Source: Pseudomonas sp. BBP2017
GTDB taxonomy: Bacteria > Pseudomonadota > Gammaproteobacteria > Pseudomonadales > Pseudomonadaceae
Assembly (NCBI RefSeq): GCF_003024385.1
Contig: NZ_PVZN01000005.1
Span: 124,001-188,000 of the forward strand
Length of the DNA stretch: 64,000 nucleotides
Reading direction: 5' to 3'
The notes below the pieces were generated by a model. The model was not told the DNA's origin and made no database searches. It saw only the letters and a program-made list of their open reading frames with translations. Below are positions 29,000 through 41,061 of the stretch, piece by piece; the first letter of the stretch is position 1; each line of letters begins with the position of its first letter. The position numbers and the translations under genes are program-made.

Positions 29000-29809
29000 A
29001 TGACTGACTTTTCTGGCTTGCCCCTGGTAATCGAACCGGCTGACCTGCAAGCCCGGCTTGATGTGCCGGAGTTGATCCTGGTGGATCTGACCAGCGTCAA
29101 CCGCTATAACAGCGGGCATATTCCAGGGGCTCGCTTTGTCGACCCGAAGCGTACCCAGCTGGGCCACCCCCCGGCGCCGGGCCTGCTGCCGGCCAAAGCC
29201 GATCTGGAAAAACTGTTTGCCGAACTCGGCCACAACGCCAATGCGGTCTACGTGGTCTATGACGACGAAGGTGGCGGCTGGGCCGGGCGTTTCATCTGGT
29301 TGCTGGATGTAATCGGTCACAAGCACTACCACTACCTCAACGGTGGTGCGCAGGCGTGGCCAGCGAGCACCCTCAGCACCGAAGTACCGGCCGCTGCCAG
29401 CGGTACGGTCAGCCTGACTCTGCACGAAGAGCCCACGGCAACCCGTGAGTATCTGCAAAGCCGCATCGGCGCCGCCGACCTGGCGATCTGGGATGCACGC
29501 AGCCCCGCTGAATACCGCGGTGAGAAAGTCCTGGCCGCCAAAGGCGGGCACATTCCCGGCGCGGTCAATTTCGAATGGACTGCCGGCATGGACCTGAACA
29601 ATGCCCTGCGCATCCGCAAGGACATGCCCGAAATCCTCGAACAGCTGGGCATCAGTAAAGACAAGGAAGTGGTTACCCACTGCCAGACGCATCACCGTTC
29701 CGGCTTTACCTACCTGGTGGCCAAGCATCTGGGCTACCCTCGGGTCAAAGCCTATGCCGGATCCTGGGGCGAATGGGGCAACCACCCCGACACCCCTGTT
29801 GAAGTTTAA
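29000..29809 (+). CDS. rhdA: Thiosulfate sulfurtransferase (rhodanese RhdA-type)
   Basis: A two-domain rhodanese of 269 aa. The inactive N-terminal domain (about 10-130) includes GHIPGARFVDPKR, and the catalytic domain (about 145-265) has GGHIPGAVNFEW and the active-site loop CQTHHRSGFT with Cys near 230. The CQTHHR loop is the one of Azotobacter vinelandii and P. aeruginosa RhdA. It transfers sulfane sulfur from thiosulfate to thiophilic acceptors. It is 9 nt upstream of psd and probably co-transcribed. Confidence 0.93.
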   Translation: MTDFSGLPLVIEPADLQARLDVPELILVDLTSVNRYNSGHIPGARFVDPKRTQLGHPPAPGLLPAKADLEKLFAELGHNANAVYVVYDDEGGGWAGRFIWLLDVIGHKHYHYLNGGAQAWPASTLSTEVPAAASGTVSLTLHEEPTATREYLQSRIGAADLAIWDARSPAEYRGEKVLAAKGGHIPGAVNFEWTAGMDLNNALRIRKDMPEILEQLGISKDKEVVTHCQTHHRSGFTYLVAKHLGYPRVKAYAGSWGEWGNHPDTPVEV

Positions 29810-29818
29810 GGAAACCTA

Positions 29819-30682
29819 ATGAAATCCCGCTTGTTCATCACCAGTCAGTACCTGCTGCCCCATCACCTGCTGTCGCGTCTGGCCGGCTGCATTGCCGAAT
29901 GCCGCGTGCGCTGGTTCAAGAATGCCTTTACCAGCTGGTTCGCCAAGCGCTACCAGGTCGATATGTCCCAGGCCCTGGTCGAAGACGTCACTGCTTACGA
30001 GCACTTCAACGCCTTCTTCACCCGCGCCTTGAAACCCGGTGCACGTCCGCTCGACGAGACCCCGGGTGCAGTCCTCTGCCCGGCCGACGGTGCCGTCAGC
30101 CAACTGGGCCCGATCGAGCACGGTCGCATCTTCCAGGCCAAAGGCCACAGCTTCAGCGCGCTTGAACTGCTGGGTGGTGATCCGGCCAACGCTGCGCCGT
30201 TCATGGGCGGTGAGTTTGCCACTATCTATCTGTCGCCCAAGGACTACCACCGGGTGCACATGCCCCTGGCCGGTACTTTGCGCGAAATGATCTATGTGCC
30301 GGGTCGGCTGTTCTCGGTCAACCAGACCACCGCCGAAAACGTACCGGAGCTGTTTGCCCGCAACGAGCGCGTGGTGTGCCTGTTCGATACCGAGCGCGGG
30401 CCGATGGCCGTGGTGCTGGTTGGAGCAATGATCGTCGCTTCGATCGAAACTGTCTGGGCTGGCCTGGTGACGCCGCCGAAGCGCGAACTCAAGACCTTCC
30501 GCTACGACGAAGCCAGCCGCGCGCCGATCCACCTGGAAAAAGGTGCGGAACTGGGTCGCTTCAAGCTGGGTTCGACGGCTGTCGTGTTGTTTGGACCAGA
30601 GCAGGTCAAATGGGCCGAAGAACTCGGTGCCGGTTCGGCGGTGAGCATGGGCCAGCGTTTGGCGCTGCCTGCCCAGGCCTGA
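29819..30682 (+). CDS. psd: Phosphatidylserine decarboxylase proenzyme
   Basis: A membrane-associated pyruvoyl enzyme of 287 aa that makes phosphatidylethanolamine. The self-cleavage site LGST (in [12 protein letters not shown], near residue 253) generates the pyruvoyl group. [11 protein letters not shown], the [11 protein letters not shown] stretch and [13 protein letters not shown] are the other conserved parts. The Shine-Dalgarno AAGGA is well placed. It is followed at once by a strong terminator. Confidence 0.97.
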   Translation: MKSRLFITSQYLLPHHLLSRLAGCIAECRVRWFKNAFTSWFAKRYQVDMSQALVEDVTAYEHFNAFFTRALKPGARPLDETPGAVLCPADGAVSQLGPIEHGRIFQAKGHSFSALELLGGDPANAAPFMGGEFATIYLSPKDYHRVHMPLAGTLREMIYVPGRLFSVNQTTAENVPELFARNERVVCLFDTERGPMAVVLVGAMIVASIETVWAGLVTPPKRELKTFRYDEASRAPIHLEKGAELGRFKLGSTAVVLFGPEQVKWAEELGAGSAVSMGQRLALPAQA

Positions 30683-30688
30683 AAATGA

Positions 30689-30716
30689 AAAAGCCCGCAG
30701 CGATGCGGGCTTTTTG
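30689..30716 (+). terminator. Rho-independent terminator after psd
   Basis: AAAAAGCCCGCA-GCGA-TGCGGGCTTTTT: a 9-10 bp stem, a tetraloop and a T5 tract, 6 nt after the psd stop. The A-run on the other side makes it potentially bidirectional. Confidence 0.93.
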
Positions 30717-30755
30717 GTGGGTGCAAACCTGTGGAAGCAACTGTCTTCCACTTAG

Positions 30756-30849
30756 CTGTAGGAGCCGGCGTTGCCGGCGATGGGGTGTGTAGCGGCCCTG
30801 AAATACGGGACTGCTGTGCAGTCCTTCGCGGATAAATCCACGCCTACAG
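30756..30849. repeat. Repetitive palindromic element of a second family
   Basis: A 94-bp element flanked by CTGTAGG and CCTACAG, with internal GCCGGCGTTGCCGGC and GACTGCTGTGCAGTC palindromes and a GCGGATAAATCCACGC segment. It differs from the GGGGCAAGCCC type. It fills the space between the convergent psd and ahpA-like genes. Confidence 0.75.
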
Positions 30850-30869
30850 TTAACCGTGACTGCGCCGGA

Positions 30870-32360
30870 TCAACCCTTGACCCGGCTCTCATGCATCCGT
30901 GCCAGCTGACGCTCCAGCATCGACGGGTAGGGCTCCATCAGACGCTCGACGCAGCAGGCGCCTTCGGGGCTGGCAATCGGACGGATGCGGGCGCGCTGAC
31001 GGATCAGGCTATCGTCGCTGATCTTGCGCTCAACCAGCAGCAGGTTACGGCTGTGTTGCGACAGGGCCAGGGCATCCTGGGCCTTCTCGGTCAACAGCAG
31101 GTCAATCTGGCTCAGGCCGTGCAAGTCTTCGCCCAGGGTCAGGCCCAGCTGCAGTTGCAAGGTGATGCCGCTATCGGCCACCTCGATTTGCAGGGCATGT
31201 CCAAGGGCACGCAACAGCTCGCCACAGCAAATGGCATTGGTAAGGTAGTCCTCGCCGCTATCCTGACTGTGGAACAACATCAGGGTGCTGCCGTCATTGA
31301 GGGTGTGCACTTCGCTTTCATACAGCGATGCGGCCTGGTCAAGGCAGTCGCGATAGCGCTCCAGCAACTCGGTCAGGCGGGTGCGCGGCAGGCGGCGAAG
31401 TTGCTCCTGGGACCCCAGTTGCACGGCCAGTACCGCACTGGCCTGGGGCTCGCGCTTGACAGGTTGCGGGGCAAGGCGCGGGGCACTGTGCGTTTCGTCG
31501 TCGATCAGGTCGGCAAACGCATCATCGCTGTCATCATCAGCAATTACAGGTTTGCTGATTTTGGCTACAGCAGGTGCTTCGTCAAAACTCGGGTCGCGCA
31601 GGTTACGAACTTCGAACTCGGGTTCTTCGTCGTCCAGCGCCTCGGGTTCCGGCTCGACTTCGCGCGGCGGTGGGGCGAAGCGTGTGTGCAGCTGGCGGGC
31701 CAGGTCACCGATCTCATCCTGGCGGTCAGTGGCCGGGGTGAACTCGTTTATGTCACGCAGCCAGACCCGCAGCTGCAGCAGCGGTGTAGAGATGAAGCGC
31801 CCCAGGCGCAAGCTCATGGCCAGGGCCAGGGCCAGCAGGATACCGGCGAGAATGCCCATGCTCTGCAGGCTGATGGTCAGCGGCTGCTGGAACTGGCTCA
31901 TGTCCAGGCTGATGCGCAGTTGCCCGGCGGTCACGTCCTGGAAGGTGATCTTGGTCTGGTACAGGCCTTCTGCCTCGCCCAACAGGCCGTTTTTCGGGCG
32001 CTGGCCAGCTTCGGCAAGGATCCGGTTGTCGACGCTGTAGATCGCCGCATGGGCCACCAGCGGGTTCTTCACCAGGTTACCCAGCAGCACATTGAGGCTG
32101 AGGATGTCGTTAGACACCAGCAGCTCGGTCGCCGAGGTAGCAGTCTGCGTGGTCAGGCTCTGCCCCAGGGCATCGGCCTGTTCATGCATGGCCTGCTTGA
32201 ACTGCAAACCCATCACGCAGGCATAGATCACCAGTGCCAGTGCTACCAACAGCACGTTATGGCAGGCGATGCGCAGCGCAAGCGGCACGCGGCGTTGGCG
32301 CAGAGCATGAAAAATCAGCAGGAAGAAGTTGTCGGTTTTAACGGGCGTGGGCCGGTTCAC
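30870..32360 (-). CDS. AhpA/YtjB-family membrane protein
   Basis: An inner-membrane protein of 496 aa that sits divergent from serB, as smp/ytjB does in E. coli. TM1 (about 30-55), a periplasmic domain of about 110 aa, TM2 (about 160-185, MGILAGILLALALAMSLRLG), a HAMP-like segment (DEIGDLARQLHTRF), an acidic Pro/Glu/Asp-rich linker (about 225-300), and a C-terminal cytoplasmic domain. The GTG at 32360 is chosen because a good promoter (32397-32424) lies between it and the upstream ATG at 32438, so that ATG would not be in the mRNA. The function is not known; a Vibrio homologue has been linked to oxidative stress. Confidence 0.8.
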   Translation of the reverse strand: MNRPTPVKTDNFFLLIFHALRQRRVPLALRIACHNVLLVALALVIYACVMGLQFKQAMHEQADALGQSLTTQTATSATELLVSNDILSLNVLLGNLVKNPLVAHAAIYSVDNRILAEAGQRPKNGLLGEAEGLYQTKITFQDVTAGQLRISLDMSQFQQPLTISLQSMGILAGILLALALAMSLRLGRFISTPLLQLRVWLRDINEFTPATDRQDEIGDLARQLHTRFAPPPREVEPEPEALDDEEPEFEVRNLRDPSFDEAPAVAKISKPVIADDDSDDAFADLIDDETHSAPRLAPQPVKREPQASAVLAVQLGSQEQLRRLPRTRLTELLERYRDCLDQAASLYESEVHTLNDGSTLMLFHSQDSGEDYLTNAICCGELLRALGHALQIEVADSGITLQLQLGLTLGEDLHGLSQIDLLLTEKAQDALALSQHSRNLLLVERKISDDSLIRQRARIRPIASPEGACCVERLMEPYPSMLERQLARMHESRVKG

Positions 32361-32396
32361 AGAGCGCGGCTCTTTATGTCGGAGAAGTTGCTGCGC

Positions 32397-32424
32397 AGTA
32401 TAGCGAGCGCTCAAGGGCCGGCAA
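32397..32424 (-). promoter_or_regulatory. Sigma-70 promoter of the ahpA-like gene
   Basis: On the minus strand TTGCCG (32424-32419), a 16-bp spacer, and TATACT (32402-32397). The predicted transcript starts about 30 nt before the GTG at 32360. Confidence 0.7.
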
Positions 32425-32494
32425 AGTATCGGCTGCACCCGATAGTCAGCGAAAATCGGTAGAATGCGCTTTTTTCCACGAGTCGGAGCCCGTT

Positions 32495-33709
32495 TTGCGC
32501 GAAATCGTTCTGATTAACATCACTGGTGAAGACCGTCCGGGTCTTACTGCGGCCATTACCGGCGTTCTGGCCCAGGGTGGTGTGAACATCCTCGACATCG
32601 GTCAGGCGGTGATTCACGACACCCTGTCCTTTGGCATCCTGGTGGAAATCCCGGATACCGAAAAGGCCTCATCGGTACTGAAAAATATTCTGTTTGCGGG
32701 CTACGAACTCGATCAGCAGGTCCGTTTTACTCCGGTTTCCGAAGCTGACTACCAAAGCTGGGTTGAAGGTCAGGGCAAGGCCCGTCACATCGTGACCTTG
32801 CTGACCCGCAAGGTGACCGCCGAGCAACTGCAGCGGGTCAGTTCGATCACCGCCAAGTATGGGCTGAATATCGATCATATCGACCGCCTCTCCGGTCGTG
32901 TGGCCCTGGATACGCCGGTCGAGCAGGGCAAGGGTTGCATCGAGTTCTCGGTCCGTGGCGAACCGGCCGATCCGCAAGCCTTGCGTGCCGAGTTTCTCAG
33001 CGTGGCTCAGGAACTGAATGTCGACATTGCCTTCCAGCAGGACTCGTTGTTCCGTCGCAACCGTCGCCTGGCGGTGTTCGATATGGACTCGACGCTGATT
33101 GAGGCCGAAGTGATCGACGAGTTGGCCAAGGCCGCTGGCGTGGGCGAGCAGGTGTCTGAAATCACCGAACGGGCCATGCGTGGTGAACTGGACTTTCGCG
33201 CCAGCTTCAAAGAGCGTCTGGCCTTGCTCAAGGGGCTGGACGTTGGTGTGCTCGACGAGATCGGTGCCTCGCTGCGCCTGACCGAAGGCGCTGAAACCCT
33301 GTTTGCCGAACTCAAGCGTTTGGGCTACAAAACCGCAATCCTGTCTGGCGGTTTCACTTATTTTGCCAAGCAACTGCAAGCCAAGCTGGGCATCGACTAT
33401 GTCTTTGCCAACGAGCTGGAAGTGGTTGACGGTAAAGTCACCGGTGTGGCGGTTGAGCCGATCGTTGATGCCCAGCGCAAGGCAGACCTGCTGGGTGAGC
33501 TGGCGCGCAAGGAAGGTTTGCAGATGGAGCAGACCATTGCGGTGGGCGACGGCGCGAACGACCTGCCGATGCTGGCTATCGCCGGTCTGGGCGTGGCGTT
33601 CCGTGCCAAGCCGCTGGTCAAACAATCGGCCAAACAGGCGATTTCGACCCTGGGTCTGGATGGTGTGTTGTACCTGCTGGGCTTCCGAGATCGCGACGGT
33701 CGTAGCTAA
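32495..33709 (+). CDS. serB: Phosphoserine phosphatase
   Basis: The last enzyme of serine synthesis, 404 aa, longer than the E. coli protein because of two N-terminal ACT-type domains (MREIVLINITGEDRPGLTAAI at 1-21 and HIVTLLTRKVTAEQLQRVSSI near 93-113). The HAD phosphatase domain starts with the nucleophile motif DMDSTLIEAEVIDELA near 194. LSGGFTYF and AVGDGANDLPML follow. It uses a TTG start at 32495 with GGAG 8 nt upstream. A TAGAAT -10-like box lies at 32460-32465, with no clear -35. Confidence 0.95.
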   Translation: MREIVLINITGEDRPGLTAAITGVLAQGGVNILDIGQAVIHDTLSFGILVEIPDTEKASSVLKNILFAGYELDQQVRFTPVSEADYQSWVEGQGKARHIVTLLTRKVTAEQLQRVSSITAKYGLNIDHIDRLSGRVALDTPVEQGKGCIEFSVRGEPADPQALRAEFLSVAQELNVDIAFQQDSLFRRNRRLAVFDMDSTLIEAEVIDELAKAAGVGEQVSEITERAMRGELDFRASFKERLALLKGLDVGVLDEIGASLRLTEGAETLFAELKRLGYKTAILSGGFTYFAKQLQAKLGIDYVFANELEVVDGKVTGVAVEPIVDAQRKADLLGELARKEGLQMEQTIAVGDGANDLPMLAIAGLGVAFRAKPLVKQSAKQAISTLGLDGVLYLLGFRDRDGRS

Positions 33710-33712
33710 AAG

Positions 33713-33750
33713 GCACGAAAAAGCCCGCATCGCTGCGGGCTTTTTCGTGG
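33713..33750. terminator. Bidirectional terminator between serB and pqiC-like gene
   Basis: CACGAAAAAGCCCGCA / TGCGGGCTTTTTCGTG is a near-perfect 16-bp inverted repeat around a TCGC loop with A- and T-runs built in. It works on both strands and serves the convergent serB and PqiC-like genes. Confidence 0.93.
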
Positions 33751-33757
33751 GCACTGT

Positions 33758-34465
33758 TTAGAAGCGGAACACTTCCAGATCGGTGCGAATCGGCGTCGCC
33801 AGAGGAATCTTCGGCTTCTCCGGTTCTTTGCGCACCTGCACCGGCGCGGCCTTCTTCGGCGTCTCTTCAACGATCGGAGGCTGGTTGGCCAGAGGCTTGA
33901 GGGCAATACTCAACTGCTCAGCGAGCTTTTGCAGCAACTGTCCCTGAGCCTGAACCTGCGCCGCCGAGCTACCTTGGTGCTGCTGCTCCAAGTGAACGAT
34001 GCGGTTGTCACGGACGTGACCACGACGGTCGAGCAACCGCCACTGGGCATCCAGGATGGCTGGCTGGTTGGCACCGGAATCCAGGCGCGTGATCGAGAGC
34101 AGGACCTGCACATCTGGAGTGAAGCCCGTATTGGCCGGTGCCAGCACTACGCGCTGGCTGTCCAGGCGCCAGGCCAGCTGGCGGACCAGCAACTGATCGA
34201 TATCTGCCGAAAGGCTGCCAGCCCAGCGGCCATCGGTCGCGGCGGTCAGGCTGCCGTCGGACTGGCGCTGCAGCAGGGTCTCGCGCTGCAGGTAGTCGGC
34301 GACCGATACCGGGCCGAGCACGACAGCCATGCCCGCGCTTTGCTTGGGCTGGCCAGGCTCACCGCTGTCGAGCTGATACAGCGAAACCGGCTGGTGCATG
34401 CTGCAACCGGCTAGCCCGAGTATGCCACTCATCAGCAGAACATACGGAAGGCGCAGAAATTTCAT
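33758..34465 (-). CDS. PqiC-family (ABC-type transport auxiliary) lipoprotein
   Basis: An outer-membrane lipoprotein of 235 aa. The signal peptide MKFLRLPYVLLMSGILGLAGC ends with the lipobox LAGC (Cys21). The DUF330/PqiC domain (about 30-195) includes SLYQLDSG and VLGPVSVADYLQRETLLQR. PqiC proteins bridge the MCE protein PqiB to the outer membrane. No pqiA or pqiB gene is adjacent, so it may serve a stand-alone MCE system. Two consecutive ATGs exist (34468 and 34465); the second has the better spacing from GGA. The C-terminal 40 residues are Pro/Lys-rich. Confidence 0.8.
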   Translation of the reverse strand: MKFLRLPYVLLMSGILGLAGCSMHQPVSLYQLDSGEPGQPKQSAGMAVVLGPVSVADYLQRETLLQRQSDGSLTAATDGRWAGSLSADIDQLLVRQLAWRLDSQRVVLAPANTGFTPDVQVLLSITRLDSGANQPAILDAQWRLLDRRGHVRDNRIVHLEQQHQGSSAAQVQAQGQLLQKLAEQLSIALKPLANQPPIVEETPKKAAPVQVRKEPEKPKIPLATPIRTDLEVFRF

Positions 34466-34641
34466 CATCCCATCCAGGCGGCCGCCACAAGGCAAACCGC
34501 AGTGATACTCATATAGATTCATTCGGGCACGCAGCCACGCTGGCACCACAAGGGCCCTATCATCCGCGAAATAGCGGCACGACTCCAGTGTTTCAACCTC
34601 GAACGGGCGCGAAATTACCCATTCGAGGCCTCTGTCCCGGC

Positions 34642-37425
<2,784 letters not shown>

Positions 37426-37429
<4 letters not shown>

Positions 37430-38412
37430 GGCTTGGCACTCCAGCCACCAGCCGGTGCTGCAAAGCGCCAGACCACCGGCCGTGATTCGCCATCATTGCG
37501 GGTTGCCCCATTGTTATCCAAGCCGATCCAGGCACCCTCGGTATCGATCACCAGCGCCTCGGCCAGGCCAAACGGCTGGGCGTACTGGCGTGGCTCGGCC
37601 AATCCAGCTTCAGCATACGACCAGCAGCGCTCAACCCTGGCGGTCGCCGTCTCGCGCCGACAGATACGGTGGGCGTTGCGTTCCAGGGTGAACAGTTTGT
37701 CGTTGAACAGTGCCAGGTCAGCAAAATCTCGTGGTAGCGCTTGCGCGCCGGGCATCTGCGGCGGCTGCATTTCAACCCCGGCCTCACTGAGCAACACGCA
37801 GCCATCGCCGCAGCTCCATACAGTCTGCTGGCGATTGATCAGCAACAGTCCGCGGTGCTCGCGCTCGGCCGCCAGCCAGATACGGTCGCCAGCCGGACTC
37901 ACCGCCAGGCCTTCGAACAGGGCATTGAAATGCAGGAGCATGCCACTGGCCCGCGCCTGCCGCACCATGCTCGGGTCGATCTTCAGCCAGTTCGGGTCGC
38001 CGTCGAGCGGCACCTGCAACACGCCAGCATGAGCCTCGCTGACCAGATAGCGGTTACCTGCGGCATCACAACTGATGCCTTCGAAATCCAGATCGCCGCC
38101 GCGAACCTTAGCGACTGCCCAGGTCCGCGAACGAATCCCCCAGGGCAAGCCGCTTTCCGGTACCGGCGGCGCCGCCACAGGCACCGATTCGGCCTGCCAG
38201 ACTGTTGCCTTGGTATTGAGCCGGTAAATCAGGTCGTCATCCCGGTCCGACACCGCCCATAGCTCACCCTTGCACAGGGCCAGGCCAGACAGGTTGCCAC
38301 CGCGCATGCCCTCGACCGGGGACTCGGCGACAAACTTCAGCTCCGGCCACAGCGCGGCCTGCGATGACAGGGCAAAAACGCCAAGCACTGCTGCCAGGAG
38401 TGAACGAATCAA
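37426..38412 (-). CDS. Exported esterase-like activity of phytase family protein
   Basis: A secreted or periplasmic protein of 328 aa with a signal peptide (about 1-19, MIRSLLAAVLGVFALSSQA). The body looks like a beta-propeller of the phytase-like/esterase-like family (LSGLALCKGELWAVSDRDD near 40-58, DLDFEGISCDAAGNRYLVSEAHAG near 106-130). It uses a TTG start that overlaps the parE stop by 4 nt (TTGA) with GAGG 7 nt upstream. It is translationally coupled to parE at one end and to the protease at the other. The enzymatic activity is not proven for the family. Confidence 0.78.
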
Positions 38413-40313
38413 GCCAGGACCTCGGCCAGGTTGCCTTTGGACTCCAGCCAGTTCTTGCGGTCACCGGCACGCTTCTTGGCCAGCAGCATGTCCATGATTT
38501 CGCGGGTGCCGTCCAGGTCGTCCAGGGTCAACTGGACCAGACGGCGGGTGTTCGGGTCCATGGTGGTTTCACGCAGCTGCGGCGGGTTCATTTCACCCAG
38601 GCCTTTGAAGCGTGTGACCTGCGGCTTGCCGCGTTTCTTCTCGGCGACCAGGCGATCGAGAATGCCATCACGCTCGGCTTCATCCAGGGCATAGTAGATC
38701 TCCTTGCCCAGGTCGATACGGTAGAGCGGCGGCATGGCCACATAGACATGACCGGCTTCGACCAGCGGGCGGAAGTGCTGGACGAACAGCGCGCAAAGCA
38801 AGGTGGCGATGTGCAGGCCGTCGGAGTCGGCGTCGGCGAGGATGCAGATCTTGCCGTAACGCAGCTGGCTCATGTCGGCAGCGCCGGGATCGACGCCGAT
38901 GGCCACGGCGATGTTGTGCACCTCCTGGCTGGCCAGGACTTCACCACCGTCAACCTCCCAGGTGTTGAGGATCTTGCCGCGTAGCGGCAGGATCGCCTGG
39001 AACTCCTTGTCGCGCGCCTGCTTGGCCGAGCCACCGGCCGAGTCACCCTCGACCAGGAACAGCTCGGCACGCATCGGGTCCTGCCCGGCGCAGTCAGCCA
39101 GCTTGCCCGGCAATGCCGGCCCCTGGGTGACGCGCTTGCGTTCGACCTTCTTGCTGGCCTTGAGACGGCGTCCGGCGTTGTTGATCGCCAGTTCGGCCAG
39201 CTGCATGCCCAGTTCAGGGTGGGCGTTGAGCCACAGGCTGAACGCATCCTTGACCACGCCAGATACAAAGGCCGCCGCTTCACGGGACGACAAGCGTTCC
39301 TTGGTCTGCCCGGAGAACTGCGGTTCCTGCATTTTCATCGAGAGCACGAAGGTGATGCGCTCCCAGACGTCCTCGGGCGCCAGTTTGACCCCACGTGGCA
39401 GCAGGTTGCGGAACTCGCAGAACTCGCGCATTGCATCGAGCAGGCCCTGACGCAGGCCGTTGACGTGCGTGCCGCCCTGAGCGGTAGGAATCAGGTTGAC
39501 GTAGCTTTCCTGGACACTGTCGCCGCCTTCGGGCAGCCACAACAGGGCCCAGTCGACAGCCTCCTTGTTACCGGCCAGGCTGCCGCAGAACGGCTCGTCG
39601 GGCAGACGCAGGAACTCGCTGACCGAGTCGACCAGATAGGAACGCAGGCCGTCTTCATAGTGCCATTCGACCTTCTCGCCGCTGGCCTTGTCTTCGAAGC
39701 TGACCAGCAGCCCCGGGCACAATACCGCCTTGGCCTTGAGCACATGCTTGAGACGGCTGATGGAAAATTTCGGCGAATCGAAATATTTCGGGTCCGGCGC
39801 GAAGTACACGCTGGTTCCGGTGTTGCGTTTGCCGACCGTGCCGACGACTTCCAGCTCGCTGGCCTTGTAGCCGTCGGCGAAGGTCATCTGGTACTCGTTG
39901 CCATCGCGCTTGACCTTGACCCGCACCTGGCTGGACAAGGCGTTGACCACGGAAATACCAACGCCGTGCAGACCACCGGAGAACTGGTAGTTCTTGTTGG
40001 AGAACTTGCCACCAGCGTGCAACTTGGTGAGGATCAGCTCGACCCCGGAAACACCCTCTTCCGGGTGGATATCCACGGGCATGCCGCGACCGTCATCGGA
40101 CACTTCCAGCGAATGGTCGGCGTGCAGGATCACCTGCACCGACTTGGCGTGTCCGGCCAGGGCTTCGTCGACACTGTTGTCGATGACTTCCTGGGCCAGG
40201 TGGTTCGGCCGGCTGGTGTCGGTGTACATGCCCGGGCGTTTGCGCACCGGGTCAAGGCCCGAGAGGACTTCGATGGCGTCTGCGTTATAGGCACTAGCGC
40301 TGGGAATGGCCAT
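38409..40313 (-). CDS. parE: DNA topoisomerase IV subunit B
   Basis: The 634-aa ATPase subunit. The N-terminal GHKL ATPase has EVIDNSVDEALAGHA and DDGRGMPVDIHPEEGVSG, and GGLHGVGISVVNALS follows near 115. The TOPRIM domain starts at ELFLVEGDSAGGSAKQARD near 412 and continues to PLRGKILN and ADADSDGLHIATLL. The length and C-terminal sequence are normal. It is 36 nt after yqiA and overlaps the esterase-like gene. Confidence 0.97.
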   Translation of the reverse strand: MAIPSASAYNADAIEVLSGLDPVRKRPGMYTDTSRPNHLAQEVIDNSVDEALAGHAKSVQVILHADHSLEVSDDGRGMPVDIHPEEGVSGVELILTKLHAGGKFSNKNYQFSGGLHGVGISVVNALSSQVRVKVKRDGNEYQMTFADGYKASELEVVGTVGKRNTGTSVYFAPDPKYFDSPKFSISRLKHVLKAKAVLCPGLLVSFEDKASGEKVEWHYEDGLRSYLVDSVSEFLRLPDEPFCGSLAGNKEAVDWALLWLPEGGDSVQESYVNLIPTAQGGTHVNGLRQGLLDAMREFCEFRNLLPRGVKLAPEDVWERITFVLSMKMQEPQFSGQTKERLSSREAAAFVSGVVKDAFSLWLNAHPELGMQLAELAINNAGRRLKASKKVERKRVTQGPALPGKLADCAGQDPMRAELFLVEGDSAGGSAKQARDKEFQAILPLRGKILNTWEVDGGEVLASQEVHNIAVAIGVDPGAADMSQLRYGKICILADADSDGLHIATLLCALFVQHFRPLVEAGHVYVAMPPLYRIDLGKEIYYALDEAERDGILDRLVAEKKRGKPQVTRFKGLGEMNPPQLRETTMDPNTRRLVQLTLDDLDGTREIMDMLLAKKRAGDRKNWLESKGNLAEVLA

Positions 40314-40349
40314 GGGTACTCGTCGTCAGTCGTGGGTGAAAATAAGTCA

Positions 40350-40958
40350 TCAAAATACAGAAAAATCGAGCGATTGATACTGCTGTGGGGCAATGCCGGC
40401 AAAGCTCAACAAGGCTGGCAGACGCTCGGCGAAGCCCTGGAAACTGTGATCGCCACCGGCCTGGATGCGCAGCGCGCAGGCCCGGTAGAACTGTTCGGCC
40501 TGGCGGTAGTCCAGGGTTTCATCGGCGGTTTGCAGCCAGACCTGATAGCGTCCGGCATCCGTAGGCGGCGCCACCTCAAGTTCGGCCAAGGCCTGCACAT
40601 GATCGAGGGTCAGCTCCCAGCGCTCACCGGTGTAGTGGTTCTGCTGAGTACCCAGAAAGCCATCGAAACGCCGGTGCGGGTTGACCGCCGGGTTGATCAG
40701 CAATGCCTTGAGCCCGTGGCGCTCGGCCAGGTGGGTGGCATAGTAGCCGCCGAGCGAGCTGCCGACCAGTAATGGCGATTCGAGCTCGGCAATCGCGGCT
40801 TCGAGCTGGGCCATGGCCTGGCGCGGGTGATGGTGCAGCGCTGGCACCCGCAGGCGTTCGCCCAGGCCGATCTGCTCCATCACTGCAACCAATTGGCAGG
40901 CTTTCTTTGATGAAGGTGCGCTGTTGAATCCGTGGATATAGATAATCGAACCCGACAT
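40350..40958 (-). CDS. yqiA: YqiA-family esterase (alpha/beta hydrolase)
   Basis: A 202-aa serine esterase of the UPF0227/YqiA type. MSGSIIYIHGFNSAPSSKKA holds the oxyanion-hole HGF segment; the nucleophile elbow is GSSLGGYYA near residue 67; the C-terminal GGDHSFQGF carries the His. The ATG at 40958 has GGGGGCGG upstream; earlier in-frame ATGs would read through the cpdA gap. yqiA between cpdA and parE is also the E. coli order. The natural substrate is unknown. Confidence 0.9.
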   Translation of the reverse strand: MSGSIIYIHGFNSAPSSKKACQLVAVMEQIGLGERLRVPALHHHPRQAMAQLEAAIAELESPLLVGSSLGGYYATHLAERHGLKALLINPAVNPHRRFDGFLGTQQNHYTGERWELTLDHVQALAELEVAPPTDAGRYQVWLQTADETLDYRQAEQFYRACALRIQAGGDHSFQGFAERLPALLSFAGIAPQQYQSLDFSVF

Positions 40959-41061
40959 ACCGCCCCCAGTGCACTTGAATCGCCTGGTGATGCCAGGCAG
41001 GAAAGCGCGCATTTTAGCCTGTTCGACGGCAAATGGAGCAGTTTCACCCATTCAGCAACAC

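Noticed and set aside
38409..40313. Considering parE as gyrB
   Set aside because: The length (634 aa) and absence of the GyrB TOPRIM insertion fit ParE, and cpdA-yqiA-parE is the known order.
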